Assembly (NCBI RefSeq): GCF_017638545.1
Contig: NZ_CP072110.1
Span: 3,038,001-3,102,000, forward strand
Origin: Psychrosphaera ytuae
GTDB lineage: Bacteria > Pseudomonadota > Gammaproteobacteria > Enterobacterales > Alteromonadaceae
DNA length: 64,000 bases
Reading direction: 5' to 3'
Positions 27,044-35,300 of this stretch are shown piece after piece. A model generated the notes under the pieces. That model was not told where the DNA came from, made no database searches, and was given only the letters and a program-made list of their open reading frames with translations. Position 1 is the stretch's first letter; each line of letters starts with the position of its first letter. The translations under genes and the position numbers were made by a program.

Positions 27044-29740
27044 TTACCGACTGTTTACTTCGATACCTTTTTGTAGATTTGGGTTAAAATGTCCAGCAAA
27101 CCATGAGCTTAGCTCTTCGTGTTTTATTAATTCGAGTTCTTTGACGATTTCTTCTTTTTGATTGAATTTGTAATCTTTATTACCAATAGAGACCCAAAGT
27201 TGCTGACAATGTTGCGATAAACTGGTTGCTTGTTCTTTGTATTGATTTATTACTGCCTGTTTGTGCTTTTCGAAATCTTCTTTTGCTAATGACTTGAGTT
27301 CATTAACAAATATTTCTAAACAGTGATGTAACTCAGAAATTAACTGATCGCTTGTGTAGTCGTGAGATTGAACATAAACGACTAGCCCAGGAACGTTGCA
27401 AATGGGCATATAACCACTACCGACCATGTAACCTAGTTGACGGTCTGTCCGTAAATAATTGAACGAAAAGGGTGCTAAGATTTGGCTGAGCAAAATAAAA
27501 TATGCTTTTTCTGTGCAGTCCGAGCTGTTTACTTGCCCATTTAAGCCTTGTAGGTAGAGTAGCGCTGCCGAGTCTTGGTGATCAATCTCTTTCGATAATT
27601 GGAAAACAACTTGCTCAGGAATGGTTTTTATAGTTCGAGGGACCTCAGAGCAAGGAGTCAATGAGCTTAAAACCTCTTTGAGGGTTTGATTGATCACTTC
27701 GGCTTGAGTCGATGTCCAATTACCGTATACCAAAGACTCAACGTATGCCTCGGTTAAGACGTCTTTAATAATCTCGTTAAACTCTGACAAGTTAAGTTTC
27801 TCTAACTCATCGGCAAGTTGGCATGCGGTTGCGACGCTATCCATTAAATGAGCATTTAGCAAACTAAATAATTGGCTTATTGGTTTGTTTGATTCAGTAT
27901 TGCGCCAATGTTTAACGAGTTGTCGCTTCAATTCTTCAAAGCGGCTTCGCATTGGTTTTAGCTTAAACAGATGGCTGGCTAGAGTATAAAGTAACTCTGG
28001 CTGGTTATTAGATAAGCCAGATGTATAAAGCGTAATACCACCAGAATGAGCATATAGGTTGTAATTTAAGCCTGCAGTTTCTGCGTGGTAATGTGTTTCG
28101 CTGACACTGTCTAGGAATAACTCACAAAAAAGCCTCATAGCAGCTTGACGGCGGTTGTTCATAACCGCTTTGGGTAAGTCAAACCCAACATAGATGTTGC
28201 CTTTTGGCACGCGATACTCAATATCTTGTTTAAACCACAATTGCCAGCCACGGGAAGATTCTATGCATTGTGGTGTGATGCTTTTTGATTCTGCAGACTC
28301 CACAGTTATGGCGTTTTTTAGATAAGGGTTGGGGGCCGGATAAGCAAATGTACCAGTATTGGGTGTTAGGTTATTTAATTCGGACAATACTGAAGCGTCT
28401 ATCGGTTGCGCTGAATAAGGGGTGTGATACCAATGTGCTTCTTTATCAGTTTTGGTGTTTTGACTCACCAAAGTAACGCGCATGTTTTGTGCTGTAAAAT
28501 ACGTCATTACCTGATTCCACAAAGCCTCATCAAACCCATCCATGCGGTACTCACCATATAAAACGTCTTCTTGAGGATAATGTTGCATACTCAAAGACAG
28601 TGCATTAGCCAACTTACTTGGTTTGGTCGGTTCTTGGAATTCAAAACTAGTTCGAGCCAATCGCTGTTGCTCTGAATATAAATAGTCAGGTGGATACTCT
28701 GACTTCATAAATTTGAGGTAACTAAACACTTGCGTAAGGATGAGATCTAATTGTTGCTCGCCAAGCTCTGTTAACTCTAGTGAAATATTAAAGTCCTTAA
28801 AGTTTTGACCAGATATGCCATGACCTGCGCCGAGAGAATTTATCAGCCCTTGTTGCTTTAAGTTGTCAGCTAACGAGCCCGTGCCTTCGTGGCCAATTAA
28901 ATGAGCAATAAAACTGATTATCTTTGAATTGTACAGCTGGTTTACCGACGGCATCGCAAAGGTAATATTTAATTTGTGTAGTTCTTTTACTGGCTTGATA
29001 CAAATAAACTGAGCTAGATCTTGTTTTCGGTACAAGTCGGTCTTTATGGCTGGTTTATTTTGGAGCGGATTAGTCGACGGTAATAATGAAAAAAGACGTT
29101 TTGTCGGTTCATAAAACTCATTCGAATGAGTGACCACACAAACGGTCATGTATTGAGCTTGATAATTGGTTTCCCAGAATACTTTTAACTCATCTTGAAC
29201 AGGCCTACCTGGTAAATTAGATAAGGTTTGACGGTTACCAACTGAAAACTTATTAAATGGATGCTCGGGATTACAAGTTTCCTTGTGAACTTGTTGGATA
29301 CGACGGGTGTCATCACGAAGTTTTAATTTGTATTCAGCGTGAATAGCTTCTTGCTCTCTGCTGATTGCAGTCTCAGAAAAGCTTGGATTTATAAACAAGT
29401 GAACAAAATAATCCAGCGCTACACCAAACGCATTGTGATTAATGTCAAAGAAAAAATTACTGTGTTCAGTCGCAGTCCAAGCATTGCAGTGACCTCCGTG
29501 TTTTGCCACATAGTCATTAATTGCATTAGGCTCAGGAAACTTCTCATTTCCATTAAAGAGCAGGTGCTCGATGAAATGAGCAAATCCCGGCCGGTCTCTA
29601 GGATCGTCAAAACTACCAGTATTGACGACCAGCGAACAGGCACTTTTTGAAGCGTCTTCATCAACAACGTAAAGAAGGCGGAGGCCGTTGTCTAAAGTTA
29701 CGTGTTGGTAGCTATTTTTGTCATTTTGACTAACGTTCAT
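27044..29740 (-). CDS. M16 family zinc metallopeptidase, pitrilysin-like
   Basis: An 898-residue insulinase-family protease. The inverted zinc motif HFIEH is at about residues 56-60 (FAHFIEHLLFNGNEKFP), with the distal Glu of the zinc site expected in the NREQEAIHAEY region. Four M16 half-domains follow, and the last one has TDRQLGYMVGSGY, typical of insulysin and pitrilysin. No signal peptide is seen, unlike E. coli protease III, so it may be cytoplasmic and degrade peptides. It is monocistronic, with ATG at 29740. Confidence 0.9.
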   Translation of the reverse strand: MNVSQNDKNSYQHVTLDNGLRLLYVVDEDASKSACSLVVNTGSFDDPRDRPGFAHFIEHLLFNGNEKFPEPNAINDYVAKHGGHCNAWTATEHSNFFFDINHNAFGVALDYFVHLFINPSFSETAISREQEAIHAEYKLKLRDDTRRIQQVHKETCNPEHPFNKFSVGNRQTLSNLPGRPVQDELKVFWETNYQAQYMTVCVVTHSNEFYEPTKRLFSLLPSTNPLQNKPAIKTDLYRKQDLAQFICIKPVKELHKLNITFAMPSVNQLYNSKIISFIAHLIGHEGTGSLADNLKQQGLINSLGAGHGISGQNFKDFNISLELTELGEQQLDLILTQVFSYLKFMKSEYPPDYLYSEQQRLARTSFEFQEPTKPSKLANALSLSMQHYPQEDVLYGEYRMDGFDEALWNQVMTYFTAQNMRVTLVSQNTKTDKEAHWYHTPYSAQPIDASVLSELNNLTPNTGTFAYPAPNPYLKNAITVESAESKSITPQCIESSRGWQLWFKQDIEYRVPKGNIYVGFDLPKAVMNNRRQAAMRLFCELFLDSVSETHYHAETAGLNYNLYAHSGGITLYTSGLSNNQPELLYTLASHLFKLKPMRSRFEELKRQLVKHWRNTESNKPISQLFSLLNAHLMDSVATACQLADELEKLNLSEFNEIIKDVLTEAYVESLVYGNWTSTQAEVINQTLKEVLSSLTPCSEVPRTIKTIPEQVVFQLSKEIDHQDSAALLYLQGLNGQVNSSDCTEKAYFILLSQILAPFSFNYLRTDRQLGYMVGSGYMPICNVPGLVVYVQSHDYTSDQLISELHHCLEIFVNELKSLAKEDFEKHKQAVINQYKEQATSLSQHCQQLWVSIGNKDYKFNQKEEIVKELELIKHEELSSWFAGHFNPNLQKGIEVNSR

Positions 29741-29941
29741 TGAGTACCTTGATTCAAGTAGAGAAAATGTCCTTTGTTCCTGATCCTTAACTATTTATCC
29801 TAGCTTGTTTTTATTAAAAATCGAGCATTACTATTCGTTGAACAAAAAAATAGCAACTTTTGGTCATTTAAGAGTACAATTCAGCTCTTGGGTACAAATG
29901 TGTTTGTTTTTGGTACACAACAGTTGGTTTGAACATTAATT

Positions 29942-30421
29942 ATGGCAATTTATTTATATATCGTTCGACACGGTGAGGCAGAACCGGTTTTAGCAGATGA
30001 TGCGTCCCGTGAATTGACCAACCATGGTCGTCACGAAGCGCAAAAAACGGCAATTTGGTTAAAAAAACAAGTCACGGAGTTTGACCTAGTATTGGCAAGT
30101 CCATTTGTTAGAGCACAACAAACAAAAGATGAAATTGCCGAGCATATAAACTTCAAAGAGCAACTGGTATCAGAAGCAATTATCCCCTCTGGTGATGCTG
30201 CTGCAGTTGCTGATGAAATTCTGGCAAGAATTGACAACTTAGACCAAGTTGATGCGGATATTCTCTGTGTATCCCATATGCCGCTTGTCAGTTATCTCAT
30301 CGGCGAATTAGCAGGTTACACTCCAATTATGGCGACTGCGGGCGTGGCAAAGATAAAAGTTGATTTAACTAAGTGGCGAGGTCAATTAGAGACATTGATA
30401 GCTCCGGAGCAAATGCTTTAA
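29942..30421 (+). CDS. sixA: Phosphohistidine phosphatase SixA
   Basis: A 159-residue histidine-phosphatase-fold protein. The RHG motif is at residues 9-11 (IVRHGEAEP) with His10 as the phosphate acceptor; LASPFVRAQQT and CVSHMPLVSYLIGELAG complete the active site. SixA removes phosphate from histidine-containing phosphotransfer domains and from the nitrogen PTS protein NPr. It converges with smrB with only 2 nt between stop codons. Confidence 0.93.
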   Translation: MAIYLYIVRHGEAEPVLADDASRELTNHGRHEAQKTAIWLKKQVTEFDLVLASPFVRAQQTKDEIAEHINFKEQLVSEAIIPSGDAAAVADEILARIDNLDQVDADILCVSHMPLVSYLIGELAGYTPIMATAGVAKIKVDLTKWRGQLETLIAPEQML

Positions 30422-30423
30422 CG

Positions 30424-31056
30424 CTATAAGTCTCGACCTAAAATATGGGTCAGCTCTTCGCCTAAATTGACAATCAGTACAATTGCTCCTTGGCCTCCCC
30501 ACTCCAATGGAGCTTGGTGAAACGCTAATACATCCGGATGCTGCATGAGATAATGAGGAACTTTTCGCTTCAAAACACCACCACTGACACCGTGTACGAC
30601 ACATGCACACGGTATATGCTGGTCGATACAGTCCTGAATCAAGTCCGCTAAGTCCGTTTGAGCCTGTTGCTTGGTGTATCCATGTAGATCCAATATTAAG
30701 TCAGGTGCAATGTCGCCCCGACGAAGTACTTTGGTCAAATAGCTTGGGTATCCCTCACGAACAAAACTTAAAGTCTCATTTTCGTTTATGTAAGGCTCGT
30801 ATTGGTCAGAAAAATGAAAGCGTTGGGCGGCTCGGGCCGTCTCTTTTTCTTTTACATTAGCAGAATAACGAGTTGGACTGGTTTGAGCTTGAAATTGAGT
30901 GGCCTTTTTTTTAGGCTGATGAAAGTGAACTGAGTTCTGGTCTAGTTTCTTTACACCGGCCATTTCTTTTGCAAAATCTACAAAATCGATACTTTCGTTG
31001 TTTAGTTCGTCGTTATTTGATTCATTAAATGGATTAAACATCGATTTTTTTGTCAT
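30424..31056 (-). CDS. smrB: Smr-domain endonuclease SmrB
   Basis: A 210-residue protein with the Smr domain in its C-terminal half: LILDLHGYTKQQAQTDLADL and CACVVHGVSGGVLKRKVPHYL, then VLAFHQAPLEWGGQGA, as in E. coli SmrB. SmrB is recruited to collided ribosomes and cuts the mRNA between them, starting ribosome rescue. The N-terminal extension contains LRRGDIAPD and is somewhat longer than in E. coli (183 residues). It is divergent from prmB, the same arrangement as in enterobacteria. Confidence 0.92.
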   Translation of the reverse strand: MTKKSMFNPFNESNNDELNNESIDFVDFAKEMAGVKKLDQNSVHFHQPKKKATQFQAQTSPTRYSANVKEKETARAAQRFHFSDQYEPYINENETLSFVREGYPSYLTKVLRRGDIAPDLILDLHGYTKQQAQTDLADLIQDCIDQHIPCACVVHGVSGGVLKRKVPHYLMQHPDVLAFHQAPLEWGGQGAIVLIVNLGEELTHILGRDL

Positions 31057-31139
31057 GTTGCTCAGTTCTCAATAGCCGACCCTAGGTGAAATATTGTAAA
31101 ATATCCGCCTTAATCCGACCACAGTTAATTAGGTTTTAT

Positions 31140-32084
31140 ATGTTTGAGCAACCGACCCTCCAAGAGTTAGCCGAAGAGGCAGTCCAAGAACTTTCTACCG
31201 CAAACGATGTTTTGCGTTGGGCCGTCAGCCGATTTAATGAATCGGATATTTATTTTGGTCATGGCACCGACAACCCTTGGGATGAGGCATTTGCTTTATT
31301 GAGTTGGGGCTTAAACATTGGACCGAGTGTCAATGCAGAGGTTCTTTCATCTAAGCTGACTCGCTCTGAGCGCGCTCGAATAATAAACGCAGTGGTTGCT
31401 CGAATTGAAACGAAAAAGCCAGCCGCATATTTAACTAACCTAGCCTATTTTGTTGATTTGCCATTTTATGTCGACGAAAACGTATTAGTACCTCGTTCAC
31501 CAATAGGTGAATTAATCAAAGAAAGGTTCGCATCTGTTATCGACTTTGAACCTAATCATATTTTAGATTTGTGTACTGGCTCAGGATGTATTGCGGTTGC
31601 GTGTGCATACGCCTTTGAAGAGGCCTTAGTCGATGGTGCAGACATTAGTCCAGAGGCACTCGCAATTGCTGATGAAAACATTCAAAGGTTAGGTGTTGAA
31701 GACAGAGTAACACCATATTTGTCGGACGTGTTCTCTGGCCTAGGCGACCAAAAATATGATCTTATCGTCTCTAATCCTCCGTATGTCGATGCCGAAGATA
31801 TTGGCGATATGCCTGAAGAGTTTCACCACGAGCCGGAGATTGGCTTAGGCAGTGGTCCGGATGGCTTAGACATCACTCGCATTATTCTCAAAAAAGCGGC
31901 TTCTCACTTAACTGAGCACGGTGTGTTAATTGTTGAAGTCGGCAACTCAATGGTGCACTTAATTGATTTACTTCCTGAGGTTCCATTTAACTGGATTGAG
32001 TTTAAAAATGGTGGCTTAGGAGTCTTTTCAATTACCAAAAAGCAGCTGGATGAATACCAGACACTGATTAACGAAACGCTGTAG
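31140..32084 (+). CDS. prmB: Ribosomal protein uL3 glutamine methyltransferase PrmB
   Basis: A 314-residue SAM-dependent N5-glutamine methyltransferase that modifies Gln150 of ribosomal protein uL3. The SAM motif is ILDLCTGSGCIAVACA and the catalytic motif SNPPYVDAED. The frame is open to 31086, but ATG 31140 gives the family length (E. coli 310 residues) and MFEQPTLQELAEEA as a plausible start. It is the first gene of a plus-strand operon; aroC begins 9 nt after its stop. Confidence 0.94.
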   Translation: MFEQPTLQELAEEAVQELSTANDVLRWAVSRFNESDIYFGHGTDNPWDEAFALLSWGLNIGPSVNAEVLSSKLTRSERARIINAVVARIETKKPAAYLTNLAYFVDLPFYVDENVLVPRSPIGELIKERFASVIDFEPNHILDLCTGSGCIAVACAYAFEEALVDGADISPEALAIADENIQRLGVEDRVTPYLSDVFSGLGDQKYDLIVSNPPYVDAEDIGDMPEEFHHEPEIGLGSGPDGLDITRIILKKAASHLTEHGVLIVEVGNSMVHLIDLLPEVPFNWIEFKNGGLGVFSITKKQLDEYQTLINETL

Positions 32085-32093
32085 GGATAAAAC

Positions 32094-33188
32094 ATGGCAG
32101 GAAACACGTTTGGAGAAGTATTTAAAGTCACGACTTTTGGTGAAAGTCATGGCTTAGCATTAGGGTGTATCGTAGATGGTTGCCCACCGGGACTAGAAAT
32201 CGATGAGGCCATGATCCAAATCGAACTCGATAAGCGCAAACCTGGAACATCACGATTTACCACACAACGTCGTGAGCCTGACCAAGTAAAGATCTTAAGC
32301 GGTGTATTTGAGGGTAAAACAACCGGAACACCGATTGGTTTGTTGATTGAAAACACAGATCAACGCTCAAAAGACTACTCAAATATCAAAGATAAGTTTC
32401 GTCCGGGCCATGCGGATTATACCTATTTACATAAATACGGTCACCGCGATTACCGTGGTGGCGGTCGTTCTTCGGCTCGTGAAACTGCTATGCGTGTTGC
32501 TGCTGGGGCAATTGCTCAAGCTTGGTTAAAGCAGCAAGGTATTGAAATTGTGGCGTACATGTCACAGCTTGGCCCAATAAAAATCGATACTGTGGACCAA
32601 AATGAGATTCGTAATAATGATTTTTTCTGCCCTGATCCAACTACCGTACCTAAATGGGACGAGTACATGCGTGACCTCAAAAAGCAAGGCGACTCAGTAG
32701 GTGCAAAAATAACAGTGATTGCCTCAGGCATGCCAGTGGGTTTAGGTGAGCCGGTGTTTGACCGTTTAGATGCTGATGTTGCGAAGGCTTTAATGAGTAT
32801 CAACGCCGTAAAAGGTGTTGAAATTGGTGATGGCTTTGACGTAGTTGACCAAAAGGGCTCTGAGCACCGCGACGAACTTACCAAAGCTGGATTTGCAGCA
32901 AATCACAGTGGCGGGGTACTTGGTGGCATTTCGACGGGGCAAGACTTAGTTGCTTCAATTGCCCTTAAGCCGACTTCGAGTATTAGTGTTCCTGGCAAGA
33001 CGATTGATGTTAACGGTGAAGAGCAAGATGTGATTACCAAAGGGCGTCATGATCCATGTGTTGGGATCCGTGCGGTACCGATTGCTGAAGCAATGATGGC
33101 TTTAACCATTATGGATCACGTGTTGCGTCACCGCGCGCAAAATGCCGACGTAAATGTTTCTACGCCAGTAATCCCTGGATCGATTTAA
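32094..33188 (+). CDS. aroC: Chorismate synthase
   Basis: A 364-residue chorismate synthase, the last enzyme of the shikimate pathway, converting EPSP to chorismate with reduced FMN. The three family signatures are present: GESHGLALGCIVDGCPPG, GHADYTYLHKYG-RDYRGGGRSSARET and RHDPCVGIRAVPIAEAM. Length matches E. coli (361). It sits between prmB and epmC as in other gammaproteobacteria, and its product feeds PheA at the left end of the window. Confidence 0.97.
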   Translation: MAGNTFGEVFKVTTFGESHGLALGCIVDGCPPGLEIDEAMIQIELDKRKPGTSRFTTQRREPDQVKILSGVFEGKTTGTPIGLLIENTDQRSKDYSNIKDKFRPGHADYTYLHKYGHRDYRGGGRSSARETAMRVAAGAIAQAWLKQQGIEIVAYMSQLGPIKIDTVDQNEIRNNDFFCPDPTTVPKWDEYMRDLKKQGDSVGAKITVIASGMPVGLGEPVFDRLDADVAKALMSINAVKGVEIGDGFDVVDQKGSEHRDELTKAGFAANHSGGVLGGISTGQDLVASIALKPTSSISVPGKTIDVNGEEQDVITKGRHDPCVGIRAVPIAEAMMALTIMDHVLRHRAQNADVNVSTPVIPGSI

Positions 33189-33206
33189 AGTTTAAAAGTC
33201 ATCGAT

Positions 33207-33833
33207 ATGTTGCCGTTATCAGACAATCAACAACAAAAGCACAGTGTCCAACAGTTAATCGAACTCTTTAATCTAACTTTTGAAAAGGAGTTCAATGTTC
33301 GGTTGGTGAAGGGCCAAGACGAGCCCATTTATCTTCCTGCTGGCGCTGGAGAAGGTAGCATTAACGCCAAGCCATATGCACAAGTTGTGTTTGCTCATGG
33401 TTTTTTTGCGAGCGCTTTGCATGAGATTGCCCATTGGTGTTTGGCCGGCGCCGAACGTCGTACCAAAGTTGATTATGGCTACTGGTATTGCCCTGATGGT
33501 CGTACCGCTGAGCAACAGGCTAAGTTTCAACATGTTGAAATAAAACCTCAGGCCATAGAGTGGGCTTTATGTGCAGCCGCTAATTTTACCTTTAGAGTGA
33601 GCTGTGACAATTTATCCGGTGATGAGCACGGCCAACAGCCAGACCGCTTTGGCTTTGAGCAAGATGTACAAAAACAGCTTGAAGGTTATTTACAACAAGG
33701 CTTTCCAGCAAGGGCGAGACAATTTATTGACGCCTTAGCAGAACATTACGGTCAGTCGACTCCGCTTAAGTTAGACGCCTGTTTGGCAGTGTTAAACAGA
33801 AAAGAAGAGGCTATTCATGACGCAGCAGCGTAA
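33207..33833 (+). CDS. epmC: Elongation factor P hydroxylase EpmC
   Basis: A 208-residue protein of the YfcM/EpmC family, which hydroxylates the beta-lysylated lysine of elongation factor P, the last step of that modification. FFASALHEIAHWCLAGAERR holds the HEIAHW metal-binding motif, and YGYWYCPDGRTAEQQAKF follows, both typical. It is slightly longer than E. coli EpmC (182). It lies 18 nt after aroC and overlaps the next gene by 17 nt. Confidence 0.9.
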   Translation: MLPLSDNQQQKHSVQQLIELFNLTFEKEFNVRLVKGQDEPIYLPAGAGEGSINAKPYAQVVFAHGFFASALHEIAHWCLAGAERRTKVDYGYWYCPDGRTAEQQAKFQHVEIKPQAIEWALCAAANFTFRVSCDNLSGDEHGQQPDRFGFEQDVQKQLEGYLQQGFPARARQFIDALAEHYGQSTPLKLDACLAVLNRKEEAIHDAAA

Positions 33834-34959
33834 AAAGTTTCGTCTAGGTATCATTGTAAATCCCTTAGCTGGTATAGGTGGCGCGGTTGCATTAAAGGGC
33901 TCTGATGGCTCTGAGACAGCGCAATTGGCATTGTCTAAAGGTGCTGTACCTTTGGCAAATGAGCGAATAAAAGTCGCTTTACACGAGTGTCTAGAATTGT
34001 TGCAAGACGTTGATGTTTATACAGTATCTGGTGGAATGGGCTCTGATTTATGCCAGTCATTGAATATTGACCATCATGTCGTTTATGACACGCAGGGCGA
34101 TATAACCACAGCAAAGGACACTGAGACTGCGGCCCGAGTGTTGTCAGAGCTTGATATGGATTTAATTTTATTTGCTGGTGGCGATGGAACTGCTCGTAAT
34201 ATCTGTGCTTCGGTTAGTGAAGGGGCAACGGTGCTTGGGGTTCCGGCTGGCTGTAAGATTCATTCAGGCGTCTATGCAATTACTCCTAAAGCGGCTGGTC
34301 GCATTGTAAAAATGATGATCTCCGGTGAGTTATTATCGTTGCATGAAGCCGATGTGATGGATATTGACGAAGTTTTATTTCGCCAAGGCATCGTAAAAGC
34401 AAAACGTTTTGGTGAGTTAAAAATCCCTGCCGAGCTACGCTATGTACAAAACGTCAAAATGGGCGGTAAAGAATCCGATGAGCTTGTATTACAGGACATT
34501 GCCGCACATGTTATTGAAGAAATGGAAGAAGAGACTCTATACGTAATGGGCTCTGGAAGCACAGTAGAGTTTTTAATGGAAGAGTTAGGTTGTGATAATA
34601 CGCTGTTGGGTGTCGACGTTGTGCTTGATCATCAAGTTATCGCATCTGATGTAACTTCGTCTGAGTTAATCGAGTTGACCAGCGGTAAAAAAGTTAAGTT
34701 GGTGATCACCCTCATCGGTGGGCAGGGCCATATTTTTGGTAGAGGCAATCAGCAGCTTTCTCCTGACTTTATAAAAAATATCGGTCGCGAAAACATTATT
34801 GTAGTGGCGACCAAAACTAAATTAAAAGCATTGAACGGCCGCCCTTTGATAGCCGATACGGGAGACGCAGAGTTGGACAAAGCCTTATCTGGCCCAATTG
34901 AGGTGGTTACCGGTTATCATGACATGGTCGTTTATCCAATAGGCTACGAGGAGTTATAG
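33817..34959 (+). CDS. ATP-NAD kinase family protein
   Basis: A 380-residue protein related to NAD kinases. The diagnostic GGDGTARN is in LILFAGGDGTARNICASV, preceded by a start IIVNPLAGIGGAVALKGSDG typical of the AcoX/ATP-NAD kinase-like group, and GSGSTVEFLMEELG and LIGGQGHIFGRGNQQLS follow. It differs from the ordinary ~290-residue NAD kinase, which should be elsewhere, so its substrate may differ. ATG 33817 is inside the end of epmC and its stop overlaps the start of yfcL, so translation is likely coupled. Confidence 0.8.
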   Translation: MTQQRKKFRLGIIVNPLAGIGGAVALKGSDGSETAQLALSKGAVPLANERIKVALHECLELLQDVDVYTVSGGMGSDLCQSLNIDHHVVYDTQGDITTAKDTETAARVLSELDMDLILFAGGDGTARNICASVSEGATVLGVPAGCKIHSGVYAITPKAAGRIVKMMISGELLSLHEADVMDIDEVLFRQGIVKAKRFGELKIPAELRYVQNVKMGGKESDELVLQDIAAHVIEEMEEETLYVMGSGSTVEFLMEELGCDNTLLGVDVVLDHQVIASDVTSSELIELTSGKKVKLVITLIGGQGHIFGRGNQQLSPDFIKNIGRENIIVVATKTKLKALNGRPLIADTGDAELDKALSGPIEVVTGYHDMVVYPIGYEEL

Positions 34960-35243
34960 TGGTTGATTTAGAGCAGTTAAGTGACGACGCACAATTATAT
35001 TTTGATGGTTTTGTTGCGGAAGGTACGGACGATGAGCTATTTGCAAGTGGCTATTTACGCGGTCACGTTGATTTGATTATCGGTACGGCGATGGTGCAAG
35101 AGTCAGAGCTTTCGTTAGACGAGTTTGTTGATAACGTTGAAAGTAGCGTAAACAAAGCGATCAAAAATGGTGAATTAGAGCAGGGTGATATCGAAACTGT
35201 AAACACAATGTTGAACAGTCTAATTAAACACTTAGCGGCGTAA
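34959..35243 (+). CDS. yfcL: YfcL family small protein
   Basis: A 94-residue acidic soluble protein like YfcL of E. coli (92 residues), which is encoded beside epmC there as well. The start is GTG sharing one base with the previous TAG stop, with GAGGAG upstream. Mostly helical sequence (DELFASGYLRGHVDLIIGTA). Function unknown. It closes the operon and a terminator follows. Confidence 0.78.
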   Translation: MVDLEQLSDDAQLYFDGFVAEGTDDELFASGYLRGHVDLIIGTAMVQESELSLDEFVDNVESSVNKAIKNGELEQGDIETVNTMLNSLIKHLAA

Positions 35244-35264
35244 CATAGCTAAATCCAAGAGACT

Positions 35265-35293
35265 AAAAAGGGACCTGACGGTCCCTTTTTTTG
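35265..35293. terminator. Intrinsic terminator between convergent genes
   Basis: AAAAAGGGACC (35265-35275), loop TGAC, GGTCCCTTTTT (35280-35290), with T-runs on both strands. It ends the prmB-yfcL operon and the minus-strand propeller-GGDEF-EAL gene. Confidence 0.93.
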
Positions 35294-35300
35294 TTTTAAT

